NCBI GenBank assembly: GCA_911728455.2
Contig: OU452227.1
Span: forward strand, 10,821,110-10,885,109
DNA: 64,000 nt
Source of the DNA: Marthasterias glacialis
Taxonomy: Eukaryota > Echinodermata > Asteroidea > Forcipulatida > Asteriidae
Direction: 5' to 3'
The position numbers and the translations under genes were made by a program. Position 1 is the stretch's first letter. Each line of letters starts with the position of its first letter. The notes below the pieces were generated by a model. That model saw only the letters and a list, made by a program, of their open reading frames with translations, had not been told where the DNA came from and did not search any database. Below are positions 55,475 through 64,000 of the stretch, one piece after another.

Positions 55475-58400
55475 GTAAGACACATGAACAAAACTTCATA
55501 CTTGTGTAGATCATAATATTCTTCCTTATTACATTTAGTTTTCAATCCATTTTGAATTGCTTTTAGTAGGAAAAATGTGTTGTGATTTTGTCGTGGATTT
55601 CTTGTATTTGTAGTCCGCCAATGCATTTGTGTACAGTGTACATGTATGTACAAGTACACGTACAGTACATCATACTGCCTGATGTAGCGTACATACTCTG
55701 TACACAGTGAATGAGTGAAATTTTGTGTGCGTGTTGGGAGGTACACATGTACTTTGTGAACAATTTAAACTGACCCATGCGCTAGGCCTACGCCATGTGT
55801 GTGCATGATTGTATTTAAACCCACCTCTCCACCATCCACAAACACCAGTGGTCACCGCCCAGCAGAGGGATATTACGAAATGCCACAACGTAAAATTGTT
55901 CTGCTCTTTTGTAATTTCAACCAGTCCAAAGTCCAATAACTCTGATGTTAGACTAGACTAGAGCTAGAGTCTACTTACAGGATGCCGAGTAAGACCTGTT
56001 GACTTTAACATCATGTAACGTTAGGCTAAAAAAAATTTCAAAAAACAAAAATACAAAAAAAAAAAAAAAAAACTAGGCCTGCCTAGGCTGCGCTAGTTTC
56101 AGACTTATTAAAATAGATTTTTAAGTTAAAAAAACACCCAACTAAGACTACAGCGGTAAGGAGAAGTCCATCTTCTGTTTCATTTCCAGCAACAGCATGA
56201 AGGTAGAATTCCATGGTTCCAGATTGCCAGTTTGAACCAAAACCACCCACAGGCCTGATTATGTCCAATAAACGTAAACCAATCACGGAATCACTTAATT
56301 CCAGTGTATTTCCTCGTGAAACTGTGACAGAAATTCAGGGAAACGGCTGAAATTGCAACAGAACCAACAGAAAGAAATACTCGTTAGATGATTTTTTGTA
56401 ATCTCTGGTCGGGAACCATATGGGGGGGGGGGAATGTCGGTCGTTTCGTACCCAGGGTTCTTAGCACAGTGCACAAACACAATTACTGCCTTGGAGAAAG
56501 GCTAGCAATAGCATGCTACATGCCGTGAAGTAATTTCGCGACGGCGATTCATAAATTTTAGCCTACTTTGACAGCATTTCTGTTGGAGAACTTTTCGGAC
56601 TATAATATCTCTCTCTCTGGTAGGTTTTGTTTCTAAATCTGTTAACGAATGTAGTCCTGAGATTGCCAAGGCGAAACTCATTTTCTGGAGGCTTTTCTCG
56701 AGATTCAGCTGACTGCGCCTAGTGGTAGCAGGTTGTGTGCATGACTGGCTTTATCTCGTTTGTGTAACATAATAATGACTGGGTACGAAACGACTTGGGT
56801 ATGAAACAACCTTCTTCGGTGAGGTGGGGGGAGGACTGGAGTATTATGATTATTGTAAACGTTGTTGAGCCAAAGCAGGTCGTTTTGTACCCAAGTTGTT
56901 ACATACCCAAGTTGTAAAGGAGATAAAGCCTGTCATGCAAACCCGAAAACCCCCTTCTGTGATGTCATCACTGGCATCATCATACTCATAGAGATGTATC
57001 AAGTTACAAGGGATTAAGACTGAGTCCTGCACAACAAACAGGCTGTCAATCGTTCTGTGTTGGTTTTCTGATGAATGTTGGGATTCAGATATCAGGAATT
57101 TTAGAATTTGTAACTATGCTGATAATATCATTATTTCCAAAGAAATTACCTCCCAGTTCAAACCATTCCATCATAAGTACGAGGAATGAGGGTGTTGGTC
57201 CCACAACATTAACCGGCAATCAGCGCAGATGGCCGGCGAAACTCCCCACAGCAAAGTACACTTATGACGTATGAACCTCTTGGACTTGTGCAAACAAAAA
57301 ATCAATTTTGTTTGTCATGTTTCTTTCAATACAGCTGGTGTTGACATTGAGTCTGTATGTTGTTTATAGATTGAATGTTGGTTCAATAAAAAAGAATTTG
57401 GGTACGAAACGACCGACATTCTTGTTGAACCATATATGTAACCATATTGTAGGAGACAACTGCGGATTTGTCCCAGGGTAGAACTCTTGACCGTGTCTGT
57501 TCTGGCTTCCCTTTCTGCAGAAAGTAAAATGCACTTTGATGTTGTAAACAATCAAAGTTTGTCATACTTTTTTTGTTAGAACATTGAAGTCACAATGGAA
57601 TGTTAATTGTAATAATCAGTTGGATTTGTAATTTCTTTTAATTAAAGTAACTTGAAATGTGGACAATCTGTAGATAAACAGTTTGTATGGAAATTCAAAT
57701 CAAGCTTTTGGCTTGACTGTGGTATCACAAGGGTTCATCTCAAATTTTTGTTGTTTACTTTCATAGTTTTAAGTATTATTGAGTCCTGTTTTGTGAAGGA
57801 AAACCTTGGCATTCTGTGTGCCTACAAGATACATGCAACATCAAGTTAAATAACAAGATCTGAAAGACCCTTTGCAAAAAAAAAACATAATTGGTTGTAG
57901 TCACTGGCTAACATGACTGTATTGTCAAACTGTTTTTTTTTCTTTCTAGGACCCAGCCTTACAATCCAAGTCTCATACCACAACAAGCAGCAGGTGGAGC
58001 ACCCAATGCCAGCTGGGAAATAGCACGACAAGCTCTGGAAAAACTTGGTGACAAATCAACCTCTGATGGGGGAGGACTTGTTCCAAGTGCTGCTGGCAAA
58101 CCGGCTGACAAGACAAGCGTGAATAATTCTGACGCAGGAAAGATGAAGAAGAGCCCCAAGAAGCAGAAGGAAAAGCAGCAGCAGAATCAGCAAGACAAAA
58201 CACCGGAGCAGTTGCAAGTGCAACAGATGCAGATGCAGCATATGCAAATGCAGCAATATGGTATGTTGAACTTGTGTCAGACTTATGTACAAATGTGTAA
58301 GTATCTTGAGAATGTATTGAACTGTTAAAAAAGTGTACAAATGTAATATAAGTACACATGTATCTACTCCACCAAGATCGAGCTATTAAAAAAAGCTTAG

Positions 58401-61400
58401 CAAATGTGTTAGATGACGTATGACTTAAATATACCCCCGCCACCCCCATCCCAACCGGCAAGACTGAAAAATACTGTAACATGTACATGTATGGTTAACT
58501 CATTAACTATTTTTTTTTTTTTTCAAATGATGATTTGTATATTTTCAAGCATGAAGTTAAATTACAATCCCCATTGCCCTTGCCTGACAGATAGCATTGG
58601 TTTGATCTCCTTAAAAAAGCTACAGATTTTTATTATTCTACAAGATTGTCCCTCTTTTACGAGAACAAATTGTCTTGCCCCCTTTTAAGGAATGTCACTG
58701 GGGTATTTTGATTTGGTAACAGGTTGTTTCAGACAAAACAGGAAACTAATAGACCGATTGTGCGACCCGCGTCATGTTACCTATTGTGGGTATTAAATGT
58801 AAACAAACACAACGTCCTCTATAGGAAAGTGCGGTATGGTACATGATGATTGTTGCATTTGTTTATTCGTTTCAGGCTTTTCTTTCGCGAAATCTGTGAA
58901 AAATATTCCAGAATTTGTATCAGAGACCTTCAAGTGGCTGAATAAAGCCAGTAAGGACAGTTCCAGCAAGTACATGTATAAATGTGCACGATGTGTACTA
59001 GAGTACGATGGAACGTTTAGGCCAGACGACCGCTATAACACTTTTCAACACAAGAATTTCAAAGTTTCGAAGCTGAATCATCCAAAGAAATTGCTTTCCA
59101 AAACTGTGTGATTCCTTTGCCTATTTGAAAATTTCGCAAGGCTTGGTATAAATGCTCACTTTTCCAACGTTCTTTACCCTTTTTATAGTGATTTAGGCCT
59201 ACATAACAAACAAAATAACAGGCGGATGGCTACATAGTCATCCAATTCCGGTAGTGCATAACTCAATTAATAAACCTCTTTTGTAGTAGAATACTTTTAG
59301 TTTATGAAACAGTAATGTGGTTAAAATCAATGTCACAACATACAACTTTAATCAAATGGCTTATCTGTGTTGTTATTACCAAAAGCAGACTTCTGTCGGT
59401 CACATCATGTATTTGCGCGTAGTATGCCATCAGCTCAGATGACGTAGTACCCACAATAGGTCACATGATGACATGTAAACATTGGTCGTGCAACCGGTCT
59501 ATTGTACAGTAAATTTATTAAAACCTGTTTTCTTGATGTACCAATTTGTTTTGACAGCCAACTATTGTAGTCAGTATGGTATGGATCCATCCCAGTTTGG
59601 ATATGGCTACGGCATGAATCCGTCCATGATGCCTAGATTTCCTGGACAGGTAAGTGGCTGTGTTTTTGTACATTAAATATAGTGACCATAACTTGATACG
59701 TGATACACATCTGTTATTTTGGTCGATTTGTAATTTTTTTTTTTGGTTAGGTTGTTGTTTTTGTTCTTGAATTTTTTGTGTATGGGCTGTTCCTTGACAA
59801 GTCTTGCTTTTTCGGAACATGCCAACGCATCATAAACCTCATTGTATTTTACTGATATTAACCCTAACTCTCCAGAGTGATTTACTAGGATCCTTCCCCT
59901 CTCTAACAAATTCCAACACCATGTGGTAACTCAACACCCAAACTGTGGTACTCTGATTATGGTGGTATGCCTGAACCCATGTAAAGCATGATCAGTTGAC
60001 TTGTGCAGTCCCCAGTCCAACACAACCCAACAAAACCTGCTGTTGGAGTTTGATGGAATAGGGACTGTTAGGGTGAATGATAATGTGGAATAATAATTGA
60101 ATTAAGTAATAGTGCTGATCGCCGCCAAATTACAGCTGAACTAAGCATTATCAATGGAACTTCTCAGCTGACCAGTTGATTTACTTTTGTCTCCATTAGT
60201 TGCAGTGGCATAGAAAAATTAAAAATATAAAAACTTCCAAAAAGCCTGTACAATGTTTTCAGTACTTGGCATTACTTGTGAGTTGTTGCATGTCTAGTTA
60301 AATACACCAGTCAATAAACTCCTTTTTTAAGTCTAAAAATAGTTGTACCAAATCTAACTTAAAGCTGGAACAGCGTGTCCACATTTCTTACTTAAATACA
60401 AAGGAATGTAAAGTAGGGTGTCAACATTCCAAACAGGGTGGCCAAAAGAAAACCACACACTCCTCTTGTTTATACAAATTTTGACTTTTTTCAAAAATTT
60501 ACCTTTTCAATTATGTTCCCTTCCTTTTATGGCACTAACTATTTTTTTTTAAATATTTTAATTGAATCGTATTTTGATTGTGTTTTTAGCAGGACATGTA
60601 TCAGCAGTACCAGGGCATGCCACAAGGTGGCTTTCCAAACCGCCCACCACCCCAGAGGCCACCATTCCCACCGGGTATGCCCCCTCCCAACCCACCTCCA
60701 ACCCAGCAACCCCCACCTCCCCCTGTGCCACCCGACAACTTGGACCAAGGTCAACGCATGGATACAGGTAATAGTGGAGGAATCAAGTCGCAAGGTGGTG
60801 CAGGGGCTGCGAGCTCTGGTGGCCTGGGTCAGGGTGGTGAGAGGGTCGGCCTTGAGGCTGAAAGACCTGGATATGGATACCCAAATTCAATTAACAGACA
60901 AAACAATGCTCCAAAGAGGGCCGCTGACGACTGGAATATGTCTTCATTGAAACGTAAGTTATTTAGGAAATTTATTAAATGTTGTTAACCCCTTCTACTA
61001 TCAAGCGTCTTTCTCGTGACAACCAACCCATACCTCACTATGCCACCATGCCACAACAGTGGCATTTTGAGGCACACACATGCCATTGCTCAAAGTGCTT
61101 CAATGAGAGTGATGAACTAGGAGAAGCTTATTACTGGCTGTGCCCAGTTGCATGGGAATTTGGGCCACTGTTAGAAGAGATAAGGTCCTCAACCTTGCTC
61201 AACTTTCGCAGTAGCAGTTTGTGGCACTGATCAACCATACAAATAAAAAGACAGTGTCATGGCCGAGCGGTCAAGAGCACTGGACTCAAGCTCTGTTGTT
61301 TCTGGTCAGCAGAGTGTGGGTTCGAGTCCCGGTATTGACACTTGTGTCCTTAAGCAAGACACTTAACCAATATTGCTTCGTCCTTTGGAGGGGAGACAAA

Positions 61401-63133
61401 AAGCCGTAGGTCCTGTGTGCTGTGTAATGCATGTAAAAGAACCCAGTTACATTTATCGCCAAGAGGAGGGGCTTGCCCCGGTGTTTGTGGCAGTGGCTGC
61501 CGAATGCGCCGCAGAACCTTGTAAACCCTTATAAGGTGCTACATAATTGTGTCTCATACTTCAAAAACTTCAAAAAACCGTCAGAAAAAAAAAAATAATC
61601 GGCACTTTGAGACGCTGTAGATAAAGTGCTGTATTCAAAAACATTTAAAAAATTTAACAGGAAAGTGTACCCCCCCCCCAAAAAAAAAATAAATAAATAA
61701 ATAAATAAAAAAAATAGAAAAGTGTTGCATTGGTTGCTTCACTGTTGTTTGCAAAGCATGGAGGAGATTTTGATGCATCTTCAGTGATGTTAGAATATGA
61801 ACCTATAAAAGGGTTGATAAAAAACATTGTCAACCATAGATATGGTATAGATAAGTAATTATATTTTTATAAAGCATTGAATGAGATGATTTGAAAGCAC
61901 AGCTGCATTGAGCTATATTAAAGGAGCAACAAAACATGATTTGATTTGAGACGCTTTATTCACAATTTAAAAATGTATTCGCGGCCAGAGGTCGAATTAA
62001 AACATTTGTACATGTACACAATAAAACAATGAAAAGTGCACTCGAAAATAATAAGAAATTAGTTTCACTTTGCATTGTATGTGTATTGGGTGTGATTTTG
62101 TTTTAGTGATCCACTCATTAAGGGATGAATGCTACAGAAATACCAGAATACTGCAAAAATGGATAAAGCGTTGTTGTGTTTTGTTTCTGTGCAGTAACCA
62201 TTGTACATTTCATAAGTAATAACTTGTAAACACTGCTCTTATCGCAGCATCATGGATTCTATAGATAGATCCCCAAAGCCATTTTGTATTGAATTAACTC
62301 TGCAGTGGTAATCAATTTTTCTACATCTTGACATCAAAGTCTCTCTTATATCCACTTTATCAATTCATAGATATGATCACAACATCTGAGACTGGTTTGG
62401 TATGTTTGCGAAAGCTTCATGCTGACAAATTATTTTATTTAAAGTGGCTGGATCAATGAATACTTGGATCAAAGCCAGCTCTTATATAAACATCCCTAAC
62501 TAGAATGGTAATAACAGTAGTACATGAAATATCACTGAAAGGGTTGTTTTTTATACCTAGCCCGATATGTGGCAGAGGGAGGGCCCCCCCCCCCAATTGT
62601 TCTATACTCTTAACACACTCTTTCCCTCTTGTACAGAAGTACCCCCCCTAAAACCCTCGTAAAAAATTCTAGAGATTTTCAGAACGCAATGAAGACACTA
62701 TAGGAGGGTGGGGGTGGGTACACCCTGCCACATATCAAGAACCAATTTTTTTTTAATAGAACTGACTATTTTTTTTAACAGAACCTCCTGATTCTGGAGG
62801 TATAAGATTCAACATGCGAAAGCGGCCTGGTGTTAACGCAGGAGCAAACATGGACAGCAACAGCAACATGCAGCAGCAGCAACAGCAAAGAAATCAGCAA
62901 TATCCAAGACAACAGCAGCCACCTTACTGGCAAAAGAACCAACGCCAACAGCAGCAGTTCCAGCAGCAGCAGAGACAGCGACAACAGCAGCAGCAGCAGC
63001 AGCGACAGACTCCAGGTAGACAGCAGGGCCAACATAACAACATTGGACAGCACGGTGTTAACATGCAAGGCAGTTCCCCTCCTCCCAGTAACGCAGCCAA
63101 AGAAGCCGCAAAACCAACGGCTCCAGCTCAAAG
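55413..63133 (+). CDS. LENG8: LENG8-like protein, multi-exon, 3' end off window
   Basis: Exons 55413-55474, 57950-58260, 59558-59649, 60590-60953 and 62782-63133 join with GT-AG sites and consistent phases to about 393 residues. Two conserved LENG8 blocks support the call: ASWEIARQALEKL (residues 41-53; vertebrates have EWEKARQAL) and GGIRFNMRKRPG (282-293; vertebrates GGLKFNIQKRP). Between them lie Gln-, Tyr/Gly/Met- and Pro-rich low-complexity stretches, also typical. LENG8 and its yeast relative carry a SAC3/GANP/THP3-type domain in the C-terminal half and act in nuclear mRNA processing and export; that half is beyond position 64000. Two ATGs (55413 and 55419) are in frame; the second (aaaATGGC) has the better context. 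The reading continues in phase 2 past the last visible donor, so the gene is incomplete and not broken. Confidence 0.85.
55475..57949 (+). other. LENG8 intron 1
   Basis: Carries TACATGTA-like sequence near 55640, a poly-A run at 56054-56072 and the 1-kb TIR element at 56422-57427. The acceptor has a long T tract ending ttctttctag. No exon is seen inside. Confidence 0.65.
56422..57427. mobile_element. 1-kb TIR element with 8-bp target duplication
   Basis: gaatgtcggtcgtttcgtac near the left end is inverted as gtacgaaacgaccgacattc at the right. An inner inverted pair (gggtacgaaacgacttgggt at 56781 and ggtcgttttgtacccaagtt at 56878) forms a second palindrome. The flanks aaccatat (56414-56421) and aaccatat (57428-57435) are an exact 8-bp duplication. 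The first bases of the left end are a G run in place of the expected sequence. No transposase ORF is seen. Confidence 0.85.
57950..58260 (+). CDS. LENG8: LENG8 exon 2 (ARQAL block)
   Basis: 311 bp, acceptor tttctag, donor gtatgt at 58261. It holds APNASWEIARQALEKLGDKS, then a Lys-rich stretch (KMKKSPKKQKEK, a possible nuclear localisation signal) and a Gln/Met-rich end. The reading frame continues into exon 3 in phase 1. Confidence 0.9.
58261..59557 (+). other. LENG8 intron 2
   Basis: Filled mainly by the TIR element 58748-59503. The acceptor tttgacag lies 54 bp after that element. A poly-T run is at 58508-58523. Confidence 0.65.
58748..59503. mobile_element. 0.76-kb TIR element with a small ORF
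   Basis: aatagaccgattgtgcgacc at the left is inverted as ggtcgtgcaaccggtctatt at the right, and acctattgtgggta is inverted as tacccacaataggt further in. A 91-codon ORF (58836-59111, +) includes KYMYKCARCVLEYDGTFRPD and a basic end. It has one CxxC pair, and I do not recognise it. Confidence 0.75.
59558..59649 (+). CDS. LENG8: LENG8 exon 3
   Basis: 92 bp, acceptor ttgacag, donor gtaagt. It encodes NYCSQYGMDPSQFGYGYGMN then PSMMPRFPGQ after a split Ala. The Tyr/Gly/Met-rich composition matches the low-complexity middle of LENG8 proteins. Confidence 0.88.
59650..60589 (+). other. LENG8 intron 3
   Basis: A/T-rich, with no repeat or exon I recognise. It ends in a NAGNAG acceptor (tttttagcag). 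Confidence 0.6.
60590..60953 (+). CDS. LENG8: LENG8 exon 4 (Pro-rich)
   Basis: 364 bp (361 bp if the second acceptor is used), donor gtaagt. It encodes QDMYQQYQGMPQGGFPNRPP, a long Pro run, a Gly/Ser stretch and KRAADDWNMSSLK. The last base starts a codon finished in exon 5. The overlapping ORFs at 60438 and 60562 are out of frame with it. Confidence 0.9.
61252..61580 (+). repeat. tRNA-derived SINE, family 1, full length
   Basis: agtgtcatggccgagcggtc (box A), gtgggttcgagtcccggtat (box B), then cttaagcaagacacttaacc, aagccgtaggtcctgtgtgc and gcaccttgtaaacccttata-type sequence to an A-rich tail. Colinear with 8989-9357. Confidence 0.85.
62563..62740. mobile_element. GATATGTGGCAG MITE, copy 2, next to LENG8 exon 5
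   Basis: gatatgtggcagagggaggg on the left is inverted as gtacaccctgccacatatca on the right, with the same interior as the copy at 16143-16322. It ends about 40 bp before the exon 5 acceptor, so the intron's branch-point region lies in or just after it. Confidence 0.8.
62782..63133 (+). CDS. LENG8: LENG8 exon 5 (FNMRKRP block and poly-Gln)
   Basis: 352 bp, acceptor taacag, donor gtaaat at 63134. It begins PPDSGGIRFNMRKRPGVNAG, the conserved LENG8 motif, then a long Gln-rich stretch encoded by mixed CAG/CAA codons (62868-63040) and a Pro/Ala end. It leaves in phase 2. The minus-strand Leu-rich ORF over it is only the complement of the Gln codons. Confidence 0.9.
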
Positions 63134-64000
63134 GTAAATTTCATTCAAAGAAATAAATTTCATCAATGCGAGACTTTGGAATGCTGGATTGCAGCAGACT
63201 TACCAGGTAAATTTTCATTGTTTGTGTAGTTCTGGGAATACACACATTTCAACTGAGGATTTACTGTATAAGTCTGCTGCCACCTTGTGTCCTCAAAAGT
63301 CTCCTAATGTCAATGATTTTGTTAGTGTGCATGGCTGCTCACGTGTAACGTATCAACACAGATTGGTCTATCAATCCTACATTTCAGATGTTTTTATTTT
63401 GAATGCATTCTATGTGTATTGGGTGTGATTTTGTTATCATTAATCCACTCATTAAGGGATGAATGCTACAGTAACGCTCCCAGGGTGCTGCTGAATCCAA
63501 TCCAGTCAATTTGGGCTTTGTTGTGGGCAGTAACCTGTGTATATTCATTAATGATTTCCTGGGGTGACTGAAGCTAATATCGAACTTTGTTATTCCTATC
63601 TGTATTCAATTTTTGGGGCATTCTAGTGCGGTGGACTCAAGTTCTGTAATTTACAGAATGTGGGGTCGAATCCTGGCCTGGTCAGTCGAGACACTTGTAT
63701 CCTTGAGCAAGGTACTTTATAATTACTGCTTCTCTCCAGCCAGGAGTAAAAATGGGTACCGGTGAGAGCTTGGGAGTACCCTGTGATGGACTGGCATCCT
63801 GTCTGTCCAGGGGGAATAGAAGTATTCTCAGTCGTTTAATGCCAAGGAAACCGGGTATAGACACCGGCCTGATGAGCCATATTGGCTCAGGACAGACTTT
63901 ACTTTGACTACTCTGTATTCAATTTATTAGACACTTATAATGCACACTTTGGATAATATACTAAAAAAAAACAGGCTAAATTTTTGTGTATGTTAAGGTC
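63134..64000 (+). other. LENG8 intron 5 (part)
   Basis: Contains a possible 12-nt microexon (63195-63206), a block shared with 62085-62135, and a SINE-like repeat (63617-63898). The next conserved LENG8 exon is not present. Confidence 0.5.
63617..63898 (+). repeat. SINE-like repeat, family 3
   Basis: ggtggactcaagttctgtaa, gtggggtcgaatcctggcct, tccttgagcaaggtacttta, then ctgtgatggactggcatcct, gtccagggggaatagaagta and aaaccgggtatagacaccgg. It shares the head logic of family 1 but has a different body. Confidence 0.7.

Larger units (their letters stand above)
60954..62781 (+). other. LENG8 intron 4
   Basis: Contains a family 1 SINE (61252-61580), an (AAAT)n tract near 61685-61710, a block near 62085-62135 (cattgtatgtgtattgggtg with cactcattaagggatgaatg) that recurs at 63410-63470, and a MITE at 62563-62740 close to the exon 5 acceptor. 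Confidence 0.65.

Noticed and set aside
62775-63131. Leu-rich minus-strand ORF
   Set aside because: It is the complement of Gln codons in LENG8 exon 5.
1-64000. CRISPR arrays, operons, bacterial or phage genes
   Set aside because: No spaced direct-repeat array of that kind and no uninterrupted gene runs; the tandem repeats seen are contiguous or MITE-derived, and the genes have spliceosomal introns.

Overview
This is animal nuclear DNA: intron-rich, AT-leaning and full of short mobile elements, with GT-AG introns and no bacterial features. It looks like a marine invertebrate deuterostome, most likely an echinoderm and perhaps a sea star. That guess rests on the tRNA-derived SINEs, the style of the LINE fragment, the abundant TACATGTA motifs and the many palindromic MITEs, so it is inference and no species is assigned.

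The window holds two protein-coding genes in head-to-head orientation. On the minus strand, from 53155 to beyond the left edge, lies the type I regulatory subunit of cAMP-dependent protein kinase (PRKAR1A family). Nine coding exons of the main transcript can be placed with in-phase splice sites, covering about 325 of an expected 382 residues; only the last coding exon (about 56 residues, end of the second cAMP-binding domain) is off the left edge. Two further possible 5' exons (41735-41887 and 45076-45093) would replace or extend the N-terminal dimerization/docking domain. On the plus strand, from 55413 to beyond the right edge, lies a LENG8-like gene, a nuclear RNA-processing/export-related protein. 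Its first five coding exons (about 393 residues) are visible; the C-terminal SAC3/GANP-like half is off the window. The intergenic stretch (53156-55412) carries two perfect palindromic CRE-type sites just upstream of LENG8.

The rest is intron. The PRKAR1A introns (up to about 17 kb) contain a decayed LINE (14.9-16.7 kb) carrying two later MITE insertions, at least four copies of a TTAA-flanked MITE, about eleven copies of a roughly 180-bp MITE ending in CAGGCCTGAT, palindromic GGGCCCAATTTCATGG elements, hAT-like MITEs, two tRNA-derived SINE families, a complex repeat cluster at 38.1-40.1 kb, and a diverged 1.6-kb duplication shared by 7.1-8.8 kb and 51.2-52.7 kb. The LENG8 introns hold a 1-kb TIR element with an 8-bp target duplication, a 0.76-kb TIR element with a small ORF, a SINE, and a MITE ending about 40 bp before exon 5.

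I found no CRISPR array, operon, toxin system or other plainly novel molecular system. The most interesting signals are the possible PKA-R isoforms lacking the docking domain, the mobile-element families whose boundaries can be fixed from empty sites inside this same window, and the unrecognised coding-like peptide conserved between the two duplicated segments.
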